The notes beneath the pieces were generated by a model, which was given only the letters and a program-made list of their open reading frames with translations, was not told where the DNA came from and did not search any database. This document shows, piece after piece, positions 8,159-15,746 of a stretch of DNA of 30,588 bases. Made by a program: the position numbers and the translations under genes. The DNA comes from Hyphomicrobiales bacterium. Its GTDB lineage: Bacteria; Pseudomonadota; Alphaproteobacteria; Rhizobiales; Xanthobacteraceae. Position 1 is the first letter of the stretch, and every line of letters begins with the position of its first letter. The stretch lies in contig JAHFPO010000006.1 of the NCBI GenBank assembly GCA_023266695.1, positions 1 to 30,588 of the forward strand. Reading direction: 5' to 3'.

Positions 8159-8506
8159 TTAACTCTCTCCCACATCGAGGAAATGCCGGCCGCTACGATC
8201 CTCGATCTCGACGATCCAGATATCGGAATCGAAGTTCAGTTCGCGCGCTATACGCGATTCGACATTCGCCTCCGCCACAAAACCTTCGACCAGACAGGAT
8301 ACGAAGCGGCGTTCACTCGGGTGCGCTTCCGCGAAAGCCGTCTGCGGTGCAGGGCCGAACAGCGCGGCGGTGCCGTCGAGCCGTGAGACCTTCACGAAGA
8401 TCGCACCTGCCTCCTCGGCGCCCCGTCGACGTAGGACCGCGAAGGTACCTTCGAGGTGACAGCGGCGGACATAGGCCGCAACCCAGATCGCGCTTTTGAG
8501 ACGCAA
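8159..8506 (-). CDS. DUF1491 family protein
   Basis: The 115-aa product matches DUF1491: LKSAIWVAAYVRRCHLEGTF at the start, VLRRRGAEEAGAIFVKVSRLDGT, LFGPAP and a C-terminal DSDIWIVEIEDRSG block. It is a small soluble protein of unknown function, typical of Rhizobiales. It lies 23 bp downstream of the peptidoglycan-binding protein gene on the same strand and probably belongs to the same operon as the DivJ-like kinase. Confidence 0.87.
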   Translation of the reverse strand: MRLKSAIWVAAYVRRCHLEGTFAVLRRRGAEEAGAIFVKVSRLDGTAALFGPAPQTAFAEAHPSERRFVSCLVEGFVAEANVESRIARELNFDSDIWIVEIEDRSGRHFLDVGES

Positions 8507-8529
8507 GATCGGAAGTCCTGGAATTTGGC

Positions 8530-9324
8530 CTATTCGAGCGGCGCGCCAGTGACGGCGGCAAGCTCGCGTATCAGTCGATCGGTAATTTCGCCGCTCGGGG
8601 GCAGGTTGCGATCGCGCTTGAACCGTTCGATCGAGGCGCGGGTGGCTGCGTCATGGGTCCCGTTGAGGCGCACCGGACCGTAGCCGAGCCTGGCGAGAAC
8701 CCGCTGGACGGTCAGAACGCGGGACGATCTTTGCGATTCGACGGATGGAGGAATCGATCCGGTGATATCCGTTTTCGCGCGCGCCCGTCGAATCTGGTTG
8801 AGCAACGCGTCGCTGGGCTCGCCGGTGATCCGCAGTCCCTGCGCTTGTTCGAAGTCGCGAATCGATTGATCGGTGCGTGGACCGAGAACGCCATCAACCG
8901 CTCCGTCGTAGTAACCGCGATTTGCGAGCTCGCGCTGGGTTTCGAGCACGAGTTCGGCGCGGCCATGGGCGGTGGCACTTGCCGGGCGCTGCGGCGGAAC
9001 GGGTGCGGCGGCGGGCGCCGGCGTCGCCGGTACCGTGCGTTTCAGGGTCGTGCCCGGTTGGCTCGTCGCGGGCGCGGCTCGTGGTGCTTCCACGATCCCG
9101 GGTGCCGGACGAGGCGGGCGCTGGAGCGCGAGCGCATTCACGAGCACGGCAGCAACCGCTAGCAGGGCGCAGACCGAGGCAATCGCATCAGTCGACCGGC
9201 GCGGCATCATACGCTTCAATAAACCGCCGAGGCGCGATCGCTCGATCCGGCGCGGCGCGCGAAGATCGACATCGAGGTTGCGAGGGAAGGCGGCGCCTCG
9301 GCTGCCGTGGGTCAATTTACGCAC
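8530..9324 (-). CDS. Membrane-anchored peptidoglycan-binding protein, two PG-binding domains
   Basis: The 264-aa product has a basic cytoplasmic N-terminus, one membrane helix (about 46-68), a Pro/Ala-rich linker (70-120) and two PG_binding_1 (PF01471-type) repeats. The first is near 125-182 (ETQRELANRGYYDGAVDGVLGPRT) and the second near 202-260 (VQRVLARLGYGPVRLNGTHDAAT). It is likely an inner-membrane protein contacting the cell wall; no catalytic domain is present. The GTG start sits inside the end of the kinase gene (shared GTGCGTAA), so it is translationally coupled to it. This coupling suggests a link between wall status and cell-cycle signalling, which is inference only. Confidence 0.85.
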   Translation of the reverse strand: MRKLTHGSRGAAFPRNLDVDLRAPRRIERSRLGGLLKRMMPRRSTDAIASVCALLAVAAVLVNALALQRPPRPAPGIVEAPRAAPATSQPGTTLKRTVPATPAPAAAPVPPQRPASATAHGRAELVLETQRELANRGYYDGAVDGVLGPRTDQSIRDFEQAQGLRITGEPSDALLNQIRRARAKTDITGSIPPSVESQRSSRVLTVQRVLARLGYGPVRLNGTHDAATRASIERFKRDRNLPPSGEITDRLIRELAAVTGAPLE

Positions 9325-11221
9325 TTCGCTTCACCTTCTCGATTTCAGAGGAATTGGAACGCGGCTTCAGGCGTTCGATGACGCCGGGATTCGACGCTCT
9401 TGCCGCGAGCTTGCATTCGCGCGGCAGGCGCACCATGACGCGAGTGCCTTCGCCGAGGCGGCTTTCGATCTGCAAGCGTCCGCCGTGCAACTCGACCAAT
9501 CCCTTCACCACCGAGAGGCCCAGCCCGGTGCCTTCGTGGGGTCGGTCGTAGGACGAATGCGCCTGGAAGAAAGGATGACCCAGTTGCGACAGATCGTTCT
9601 CGGCGATGCCGATGCCGGTGTCTGCGACAATGAGCAGGAGTTCGCCGCCCTCGATCCGCGCCAGGACATCGACCGAGCCGCCGCGGCGGGTGAACTTGAT
9701 CGCGTTCGAGATGAGATTGATCAGCACTTGGCGCAGCGCGCGCTTGTCGGCGACGACCTCGGGCAGGCCCGGTGCATTCTCGAGCTTGAAGCGCACGCCT
9801 GCCTGCTCGGCACGCAACATCATCATCTCGCAACAGCTTTCGAGCAGCGGACCGATCGCGAACGGCTCGGGCTTGATGTCGAAGTGGCCGGCCTCGATCC
9901 GCGATACGTCGAGAATGCCGTTGACGACGGCCAGCAGATGTTGGCCGCTGTCGTGGATGAGACGCGCATAGTCCTGCCGGCGCTCGGCGTCGAGGCCCAT
10001 CGTCCGCTCATGCGTCAACATCTCGGAAAAACCGATGATGGCGTTGAGCGGCGTGCGAAGCTCGTGGCTGACGGTGGCGAGAAATCGGCTCTTGGCTTCG
10101 TTGGCGCGCTCGGCCTCGGCACGGGCCGCCTCGAGCTCGAGCGCATCGGCCTTGTGACGCGAGATGTCGCGGGTCACGGCAACGACCTCGCCGCTTGTTC
10201 CACCGGCAAATCCGCTCGATCCCTGTTCGACCGCACGGCAGGAGGACTCGACCCAGACGTAAGTCGGTGCCGCCTCTGCGTTGCCTTCGCTCGCGAGCGG
10301 GCCGAGACGCAGGCGATACTCGACCGAGGTCGCCCGAGCCCGCGTGGCCGCATCGGAGATCGCGGTGAGAAAGGCTGGACGATCGGCCACGTGCACGCGA
10401 TCAAACAGGCCATGCGCGAGGAGCTGCGCGGTCGGGACGCCGATGAGCCGCTCGGCGGCGGGGGAGACGAAAGTGACCGCGCCATTGCGCCCATGGCGGG
10501 TGATGACGTCGGTCATGTTCTGCGCGAGCAAGTGATAGCGCGCATCGCCGAGAAGCTTCACGCGTTCGCCGAGGCGAGTGAGCGCGTCGGCGCCGAGCGC
10601 GATCGCACCGGCATAGAGCGCCGCCGAGAGCGTGCCCAGGAGATAGAGCGTGGAGGCATCGAGATGGCTTTCCGGACGCGGCGGCAGCCAACCCGCCGTA
10701 CCCGCGCCCCAGAGACCCAGCATGAGGGCGGCCGCGAGCCCGATTGTCGCGATGACGATGCGACGCGAGGCGGACAGCGCCGCCTCGAGCGGGATCACCG
10801 CAATCCAGGGTGCGGTGAAGGATGTGATCCCGCCGGTTGCTCCGGCCACGAGCGCGACGAGGCCTGCCAGCACGCCGGCGGAAAGAAAATGAGCGCGCTC
10901 GTAGGCACCGGTGCGCGAGAGATACCAGGCGGTGAGCAGCGGGAAGACGAGCCAGATGAAGACGGTCGCTTCGAGAGGAGTCGGCGCACCACGCACGGCA
11001 AAATACACCGGCAGGATAGCGAGCGCGACCAGCCCGTCAAACAGCCGAGTCCCGATGAAGGCGCGGTGACGCGCGACCATCAGTGAATTCGCCCGCACAG
11101 ACGGATGTACGAGCGCCTCGACATAAGCGTGAATCGGTTCGAGAAACGCGATGGTACGCAACACGATAGCGGCGCGGTCGCCGCCACGCCGTCCCCTCAC
11201 CTGTACGTACGATCGTGGCAT
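9317..11221 (-). CDS. divJ: DivJ-like membrane PAS sensor histidine kinase
   Basis: The 634-aa hybrid-free kinase has about five to six membrane helices (60-210), a PAS domain (228-355, with MTDVITRHGRNGAVTFVSPAAERLIG) and a HisKA dimerisation domain with SHELRTPLNAIIGFSEML (phospho-acceptor His386). The HATPase_c domain shows the N-box around N502/N506, DTGIGI at 534-539 and GTGLGL at 564-569. The PAS opening and membrane layout resemble DivJ of Caulobacter and the rhizobia, which phosphorylates DivK and so acts on the CtrA cell-cycle pathway. Other PleC/DivJ-family kinases share much of this, so the symbol is tentative. No receiver domain. The annotated ATG at 11221 has a poor ribosome site, so the true start could lie downstream (for example 11080). 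All catalytic motifs look intact. Confidence 0.82.
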   Translation of the reverse strand: MPRSYVQVRGRRGGDRAAIVLRTIAFLEPIHAYVEALVHPSVRANSLMVARHRAFIGTRLFDGLVALAILPVYFAVRGAPTPLEATVFIWLVFPLLTAWYLSRTGAYERAHFLSAGVLAGLVALVAGATGGITSFTAPWIAVIPLEAALSASRRIVIATIGLAAALMLGLWGAGTAGWLPPRPESHLDASTLYLLGTLSAALYAGAIALGADALTRLGERVKLLGDARYHLLAQNMTDVITRHGRNGAVTFVSPAAERLIGVPTAQLLAHGLFDRVHVADRPAFLTAISDAATRARATSVEYRLRLGPLASEGNAEAAPTYVWVESSCRAVEQGSSGFAGGTSGEVVAVTRDISRHKADALELEAARAEAERANEAKSRFLATVSHELRTPLNAIIGFSEMLTHERTMGLDAERRQDYARLIHDSGQHLLAVVNGILDVSRIEAGHFDIKPEPFAIGPLLESCCEMMMLRAEQAGVRFKLENAPGLPEVVADKRALRQVLINLISNAIKFTRRGGSVDVLARIEGGELLLIVADTGIGIAENDLSQLGHPFFQAHSSYDRPHEGTGLGLSVVKGLVELHGGRLQIESRLGEGTRVMVRLPRECKLAARASNPGVIERLKPRSNSSEIEKVKRSA

Positions 11222-11558
11222 TGCCCGCTTAAGCGAACCCTAAGCCGGACTCCGCCCGAAGCTCTAAACCCTTGCGACGACTAGCCCCGCACGGGATGAC
11301 GGCTGAGAACCGCGTGGCATGGTGAATGAAGGGTTGCAAGGCGGCCTGCTATCACACCGGAGCCCCTACGATCCCGCCGCTCTGATGAGCCTTGACGGGA
11401 TCGCTATGGTTTCGAAAGTCCAAATTCGTTCGTTCGGTTTGTCGGAAAATTCGAACCGAATGCGTCGCAAAAGCCGAACAAATCTTTCAAGCGCGCGGGC
11501 TTAGGGTGGGCCCCAAACGCGACGGGGACAAGCCCGCGTCGGGAGAGTGGACGGCGTA
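11222..11558. other. Divergent intergenic region between divJ-like gene and DUF5330 gene
   Basis: This 337-bp gap has no convincing gene. It holds TTAA-N7-CTAA at 11229-11243 (near the CtrA consensus, but only 8 bp from the kinase start). It also holds an inverted repeat TTCGGTT (11433-11439) / AACCGAA (11454-11460) with a 14-bp spacer inside an AT-richer stretch, which may be an operator or promoter for the DUF5330 gene. Confidence 0.4.
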
Positions 11559-11981
11559 ATGAGATTCCTTCTGCGAGTCGCATTCTGGCTCACGATCGTG
11601 GTGCTGCTGCTGCCGGCCGGCCCCGGCAAGCAGGGTGACGACGGGCGTGGCCAGGTCGGCGCCGTCGAGGCGCTTGGGGCGGCTCAAGCCGTGGTCGAGG
11701 ACGCGCGCGACTTCTGCGCGCGCCGTCCCGAGACCTGTGTGGTCGGCTCGCAAGCGTTCCAAACCTTCGGCCAGAAGGCGCAGCATGGCGCCAAGCTGCT
11801 CTATGAATTTCTCTCCGACCGCTTCGCCGAAACGCCCACGTCCTCCCCGCGCGGCGAGATTCGTCTTGGCGGAGCCAACGAACGGCCCGGCCGCCATACC
11901 CTCAAGCCCGAAGACATGGCGCCCGGCTGGAACGGCCCCGAGCGCAAACCGGTGCCTCTGCCGCTACGCCGCCCGGCTTGA
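11559..11981 (+). CDS. DUF5330 domain-containing protein
   Basis: From the ATG at 11559 (preceded by GGGAGAG) the 140-aa product begins MRFLLRVAFWLTIVVLLLPAG, a signal peptide or membrane anchor, followed by a short extracytoplasmic region. That region contains DARDFCARRPETCVVG, two Cys that could form a disulfide, and AKLLYEFLSDRF. This is the DUF5330 pattern found in Rhizobiales. The tail is Pro/Arg-rich and variable. Function unknown. An in-frame start 12 bases upstream is possible but less well placed. Confidence 0.82.
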   Translation: MRFLLRVAFWLTIVVLLLPAGPGKQGDDGRGQVGAVEALGAAQAVVEDARDFCARRPETCVVGSQAFQTFGQKAQHGAKLLYEFLSDRFAETPTSSPRGEIRLGGANERPGRHTLKPEDMAPGWNGPERKPVPLPLRRPA

Positions 11982-12006
11982 GCCGGCTTGGATCTGATCG
12001 CCGCTG

Positions 12007-12036
12007 TTGCGCCGCCTTTCCCAGGCACCCTATATC
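12007..12036 (+). promoter_or_regulatory. Possible sigma-70 promoter for sufE
   Basis: TTGCGC (12007-12012), 18 bases, then TATATC (12031-12036), ending 36 bp before the sufE start. The spacing is acceptable and both hexamers are partial matches. Confidence 0.35.
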
Positions 12037-12072
12037 TTGGGGGTAAGGTATTGTGTCCAGGCGCGGTGAAGC

Positions 12073-12504
12073 ATGACCATCGAACGGATCCTCGATGATT
12101 TCGGCGTCCTCGACAGTTGGGACGACCGCTACCGCTATGTCATCGAGCTCGGACGGACGCTTCCGCCATTGCCGGAAGCCGCCCGCACCGAGGCAAACAA
12201 GGTGCAGGGCTGCGCCAGCCAGGTCTGGTTCGTGAGTGAACAGCGCCCGGCCAAGAACGGCGGAGGTCCGGTGGTCGAATTTCGCGGCGACAGCGACGCC
12301 CACATCGTCAAGGGGCTCATCGCCATCCTGTTCGCGCTCTATTCAGGGCAGCCGGCGAAGCACATCCTCGATACCGATGCGATCGCGTTGTTCAACCGGC
12401 TCGGCCTGCGGGAGCACCTCACGCCGCAACGTTCCAACGGTTTCCGCTCGATGGTCGAGCGCATTCGGGCCGATGCGCGGGCGGCTGTTGCCCCTGTCGC
12501 CTGA
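12073..12504 (+). CDS. sufE: SufE family Fe-S cluster sulfur-acceptor protein
   Basis: The 143-aa product is a full-length SufE. SufE takes persulfide sulfur from the cysteine desulfurase SufS and passes it to the SufBCD scaffold during Fe-S cluster assembly in the cytoplasm. The signature is ANKVQGCASQVW with the active Cys47. Upstream, LDSWDDRYRYVIELGRTLPPLP is the typical N-terminal helix, and IVKGLIAILFALYSG and LTPQRSNGFRSMVERI are conserved C-terminal blocks. It is not next to other suf genes, which is common for stand-alone sufE in rhizobia. GTGAAG precedes the ATG. It is convergent with the DUF6456 gene. Confidence 0.93.
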   Translation: MTIERILDDFGVLDSWDDRYRYVIELGRTLPPLPEAARTEANKVQGCASQVWFVSEQRPAKNGGGPVVEFRGDSDAHIVKGLIAILFALYSGQPAKHILDTDAIALFNRLGLREHLTPQRSNGFRSMVERIRADARAAVAPVA

Positions 12505-12528
12505 TTTCAACATTGGAAATTCCGCGTC

Positions 12529-13359
12529 TCAACTGCCGTCGATGGTGGGCCGCGCGTCGGCTGCCTGCCAAGCGCGGGTCCGGGCACGCGTCGGGCCCTT
12601 GGCCTCGAGCGCGATACCATAATGACGGGCGAGGCGATCGAGCGCGAGGCCGAGCACGACCTTCGCCGCCCGCAGCGGCCAGCCACGTTCGCGTTCGACC
12701 GTCTCGAGTCGCTTGAGAAAACAGCACACGTCGAGCAGCAGACCGGCGAATTCGGGACCGACCGCATCGAGCGCGCGTGAGAGCCGTGCCTTGGCCGCGA
12801 GCACGGAGTCGGCGAAGGCGGCCGCCCCCTCTCCGCTCGCCCCGCGCCTTGTTTGCGCGACCGGCGCAATCCAGTTGGCGGTCACTCGCGGAGTCAAGCC
12901 CGCGCGTGTGAAATCGGACCGCAGTCGTTCGCCCGCCGCGAGCTGGGCGACATCGACGAGCGGGCGGCCGTCTCGCGTGCACCGGCGAGCAAGCCAGACG
13001 AGCGGACTTTCGGCCTCGTCGAATAGAACCGCGTAGATCGGATCGCCCGGAGTTTTCTCACGCTGGCTAATGCGTCCGTGTTGGGCGAGGAAGGGTTCGG
13101 CCGGCGCCGTCATCCGTATCAGACGGGCGCATCCTGCTTCGGTGAGCGATACCTTTCCATGCGCGATGCGGACGAGATCGGTCGCCACGAACGTCTCGAG
13201 ATGCTTGCGCGTGAGATTTCGGACGGCGCCGGATCGGATCAAAGTGATGCGGCTGCCATCCGCAAGTGTGCATTCGGCCGGACCATCGGCGAGGAAGCGC
13301 AACAGATCGAGCGCGCCGCCCAACGGCTCGGCCCGCCGCCTGTTCCGACGCGGACTCAT
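12529..13359 (-). CDS. DUF6456 domain-containing protein
   Basis: The 276-aa basic protein fits the DUF6456 helix-turn-helix-type family common in Rhizobiales. It has an N-terminal basic stretch (MSPRRNRRR), a winged-helix-like part near 45-85 (LIRSGAVRNLTRKHLETFVATDLVRIAHGKV) and a C-terminal domain around 130-260 with PLVWLARR, AGERLRSDFTRAGLTPRVTANW and ERERGWPLRAAKVVLGLALDRLARHYG. It probably binds DNA and acts in the cytoplasm; the target is unknown. It overlaps the DnaA-domain gene by ATGA, so the two are translationally coupled. Confidence 0.8.
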   Translation of the reverse strand: MSPRRNRRRAEPLGGALDLLRFLADGPAECTLADGSRITLIRSGAVRNLTRKHLETFVATDLVRIAHGKVSLTEAGCARLIRMTAPAEPFLAQHGRISQREKTPGDPIYAVLFDEAESPLVWLARRCTRDGRPLVDVAQLAAGERLRSDFTRAGLTPRVTANWIAPVAQTRRGASGEGAAAFADSVLAAKARLSRALDAVGPEFAGLLLDVCCFLKRLETVERERGWPLRAAKVVLGLALDRLARHYGIALEAKGPTRARTRAWQAADARPTIDGS

Positions 13360-13925
13360 GCTTCGATCTCCTTGCCGTCAAGACCGAGGAGGATGCGGGC
13401 CGCAAGCTCGAGGCAGTCGAGCGCGGCGTCGAAGGCCGAATTGTCGCGCCGATCCTCGATCTTGTGACAAGCATAGGCCACCGTGGTGCGATCGCGCCCG
13501 AAGCCCATACCGACGGCTGTGAGCGACAACCCGAACGCCACGTGGGCGAGGTACATGGCGACATGGCGTGCACGGGCTATCTGTAAGGTACGTCGAGTCG
13601 GAGCAGCGATCTCTCCTAGCGGCACCTCGTAACATCCAGCCGCAAGCCGTGCAGCGAGGCGGCAATATGCGAAGAGGTCGCAATCTCGCGGACCTTCATG
13701 GCCGTGGACGCCCAAGTCCATCTCGATGGGCGCTGAAAATCTCTCTATCGCCAGCATTCGGAAGGGTGTTGTGAACGGATCGAACCTTGCCCGGTCGAGC
13801 TCTTGCGGTTTCGACAGAGATACAATTCTGAGGACTTTGACCCGCCCGATCACCACTGATGGGGTGGCCACCGGCGGGACTGGTTCCCTACCACCCAAGC
13901 GCGCCATTCGAACGGCCATTGGCAT
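13356..13925 (-). CDS. DnaA domain IV-type (helix-turn-helix) protein without AAA+ domain
   Basis: The 189-aa product has at its C-terminus (about 105-180) the DnaA domain IV fold. The signature GFGRDRTTVAYACHKIEDRR at 141-160 corresponds to the DnaA motif that reads DnaA boxes. There is no Walker A/B AAA+ domain, so it is not an initiator ATPase but a DNA-binding relative. The N-terminal 100 residues are not recognised. The ATG at 13925 is chosen because AGGAGG lies directly upstream; an in-frame ATG at 14003 lacks this. It is followed by the overlapping DUF6456 gene, a pairing typical of Rhizobiales, and is possibly a replication or cell-cycle regulator. Confidence 0.83.
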   Translation of the reverse strand: MPMAVRMARLGGREPVPPVATPSVVIGRVKVLRIVSLSKPQELDRARFDPFTTPFRMLAIERFSAPIEMDLGVHGHEGPRDCDLFAYCRLAARLAAGCYEVPLGEIAAPTRRTLQIARARHVAMYLAHVAFGLSLTAVGMGFGRDRTTVAYACHKIEDRRDNSAFDAALDCLELAARILLGLDGKEIEA

Positions 13926-14130
13926 TGTCGCCTCCTGTAGATAGGAATATATGCTTATCACCATTCTGCCAACAGCCGTGGGGGCGGGGATAAGATTTTT
14001 CAACAGGTAAATATATAAGCTATTTCAATTACTTGAATTGGTTGGTGGCCTGCCAACAGCCTAGTTGTTAGGAATTTATCCTCGGAGTCGTCCATCGCGC
14101 GAAACTCTCCCGGAATCGGAGGGTGAAACG
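13926..14130. promoter_or_regulatory. AT-rich divergent control region with repeats and weak DnaA-box-like sites
   Basis: The region holds a 12-bp direct repeat CTGCCAACAGCC (13966-13977 and 14050-14061). It also has inverted repeats TTCAA-N4-TTGAA (14024-14037) and GTTGG-N7-CCAAC (14041-14057). Three sites match TTATCCACA at 7 of 9 positions: 13955-13963, 13985-13993 (minus) and 14076-14084. It separates the DnaA-domain gene from the small basic protein gene. Autoregulation is plausible but unproven. Confidence 0.45.
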
Positions 14131-14457
14131 ATGGCATGGAAAAGCGAACGTGGTCGTCAACCAGTCAGCGGCGGAGGTGCGCGCTCGCGTATTCGTGCGT
14201 TCCGCCATGACGATATCAGGGCCGAGCTGAAGCGACGGCTCACGGCGCTCGGACACGGGCTCGAGTTCGTGGCCACGTCAAGAGATTGTCCGGATTCTCT
14301 ATTGGTGCGACGGTTGAGGCGAGCCTTGCGGGCGGAGCGCCGCGCGGCCCGCGCCGGCACCATCGGTTACGACCTGTTGCGCCATCTTGCCCTCGCGCGC
14401 ATCGATGGCGCGATCAAACGGCGAGGCCGATCCGGCGAGGGCGGACGCCAACGTTGA
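14131..14457 (+). CDS. Small Arg-rich basic protein of unknown function
   Basis: From the ATG at 14131, behind GGAGGG, the product is 108 aa and strongly basic. It starts MAWKSERGRQ, has a central KRRLTALGHGLEFVATSRD and an Arg-rich helical part VRRLRRALRAERRAARAG, and ends GAIKRRGRSGEGGRQR. It could bind nucleic acid, but no family is recognised. It is divergent from the DnaA-domain operon and shares its control region. A longer frame from 14065 exists but has no good ribosome site. Confidence 0.55.
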   Translation: MAWKSERGRQPVSGGGARSRIRAFRHDDIRAELKRRLTALGHGLEFVATSRDCPDSLLVRRLRRALRAERRAARAGTIGYDLLRHLALARIDGAIKRRGRSGEGGRQR

Positions 14458-14551
14458 CGAGGGAGGGTCGTCAATCAAATAAACGACCGCCGAGGAAAGC
14501 CGGGGGTCATCGAGTGCTATTGGACTTCGGCTGCAAAGCGGCGGTTCGAGA

Positions 14552-14968
14552 TCACTTTTTGCGCCGGCGCCGGTGACCCAATCCCATCTTCTTGGCGAGC
14601 GCGGAGCGTGTGGCTGCGTAATTCGGCGCAACCATTGGATAGTCCGGAGACAAACCCCACTTCTCGCGATATTGCTCCGGCGTCATTTTGTACTGCGTAC
14701 GCAGATGCCGCTTGAGCGACTTGAACTTCTTGCCGTCCTCCAGGCAGATGATGTGGTCGGGTCTAATCGATTTCTTGACCGGAACCACGGGTTTCCGCGG
14801 CTCGCCTTTCAGCTCGCCTGCACCGCGGGCGACACGGAGGAGCGCCTGATGCACCTCACCGATCAGATTCGGCAATTCGTCCGAGGCGACGGAATTGTTG
14901 CTGACATAGGCCGAGACGATGTCGGCGGCCAGCTCGATATAGCTGGTCGATCGAGCGGCCCGGCTCAT
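14552..14968 (-). CDS. MucR/Ros family transcriptional regulator
   Basis: The 138-aa product is a typical MucR/Ros regulator. It has an N-terminal helical oligomerisation part (IELAADIVSAYVSNNSV), then the zinc-finger-like core at 70-110 (PDHIICLEDGKKFKSLKRHL, then MTPEQYREKWGL) and a C-terminal PMVAPNYAATRSALAKKMGLG block with a Lys/Arg-rich end. These proteins bind AT-rich DNA and act as H-NS-like silencers. C75 and H88 are present, but the position where Ros or MucR relatives carry a second His reads TQY, so zinc binding is uncertain. The gene probably controls itself through the AT-rich upstream region. Confidence 0.92.
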   Translation of the reverse strand: MSRAARSTSYIELAADIVSAYVSNNSVASDELPNLIGEVHQALLRVARGAGELKGEPRKPVVPVKKSIRPDHIICLEDGKKFKSLKRHLRTQYKMTPEQYREKWGLSPDYPMVAPNYAATRSALAKKMGLGHRRRRKK

Positions 14969-15314
14969 GGCTCAATTCTGCTCATTGGCGCTTTGATCCT
15001 GCGGCGGCAGCGAAGACGCCGGTGTCGATCTTCAACAAAACCATGATGTATCGATACGACAATATTATTGTATTTATGTCGCTTTACATGACCATGCAAG
15101 ATGATTTGAACAATTTCGCGGTTTTTTGCCCGAGTCATTGCTATACTGATGGCGACAGCTGCGTGAGAACTCGACCGTTTCACGCGTGGAAATTCGTTGC
15201 GGTCGATGGGTAACGGCGCTCCTCGCGATCTCGTGTAGCGGGCCGATCTTGCCGCGCCTGGTATCTCGACCTAAATCTCGCTCAACCATCAACAATATCC
15301 GCTGGAGTGAACCC
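14969..15314. promoter_or_regulatory. AT-rich intergenic region upstream of the mucR-type gene and msrB
   Basis: No gene is supported in these 346 bp. Two palindromes stand out, GTATCGATAC (15048-15057) and ACAATATTATTGT (15059-15071), in an AT-rich block (about 15040-15120). The block is 80-100 bp upstream of the mucR-type start and is a candidate MucR autoregulatory target. Confidence 0.45.
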
Positions 15315-15746
15315 ATGCCCGAGACCTCCCGTCCCAAGGTGGTCAAGTCGAAGGCCGAATGGAGCAAAGAGCTCACGCCCGAACAGTTTCGCATCACTCG
15401 AATGCATGGCACCGAAGCCCCCTTCACGGGGCCTTATTGGGATGAGAAGCGCAAGGGCATGTATGTCTGTGTCAGTTGCGGCAATCCGCTGTTCAATGCG
15501 GACACCAAATTCGATTCCGGCACCGGTTGGCCGAGCTTCTACGCGCCGGTGGAGAAGGACACCGTCAACGAGCACGAAGACTTTTCTATGCTGATGAGCC
15601 GGACCGAGGTTCGATGCGCCGCCTGCGAAGCTCATCTAGGCCACGTCTTCAACGATGGTCCCAATCCGACCGGGCAGCGCTACTGCATCAATGGGTGCGC
15701 CCTCAAGCTCATGCCCGATGAAGGCACCGACGAAAAAAAGAAGTAA
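15315..15746 (+). CDS. msrB: Peptide-methionine (R)-S-oxide reductase MsrB
   Basis: The 143-aa MsrB reduces methionine-R-sulfoxide in proteins using thioredoxin. It has TPEQFRITRMHGTE at the N-terminus, two zinc CxxC motifs (C52/C55 and C101/C104), SGTGWPSF at 68-75, HLGHVFNDGP at 107-116 and RYCING with the catalytic Cys124. The ATG at 15315 is chosen because GGAG precedes it and the family N-terminus begins here; the frame remains open further upstream. There is no signal peptide, so it is cytoplasmic. Its 3' end overlaps the oligopeptidase gene by 29 bp, so the two are probably co-transcribed. Confidence 0.94.
   Translation: MPETSRPKVVKSKAEWSKELTPEQFRITRMHGTEAPFTGPYWDEKRKGMYVCVSCGNPLFNADTKFDSGTGWPSFYAPVEKDTVNEHEDFSMLMSRTEVRCAACEAHLGHVFNDGPNPTGQRYCINGCALKLMPDEGTDEKKK

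Noticed and set aside
8972..11086. 704-codon open frame on the plus strand
   Set aside because: Antisense to the DivJ-like kinase, which has all kinase motifs; the frame has no recognisable domain.
13926..14130. Replication origin
   Set aside because: The DnaA-box-like sites are only 7 of 9 matches, few in number, and no typical origin neighbours are present.
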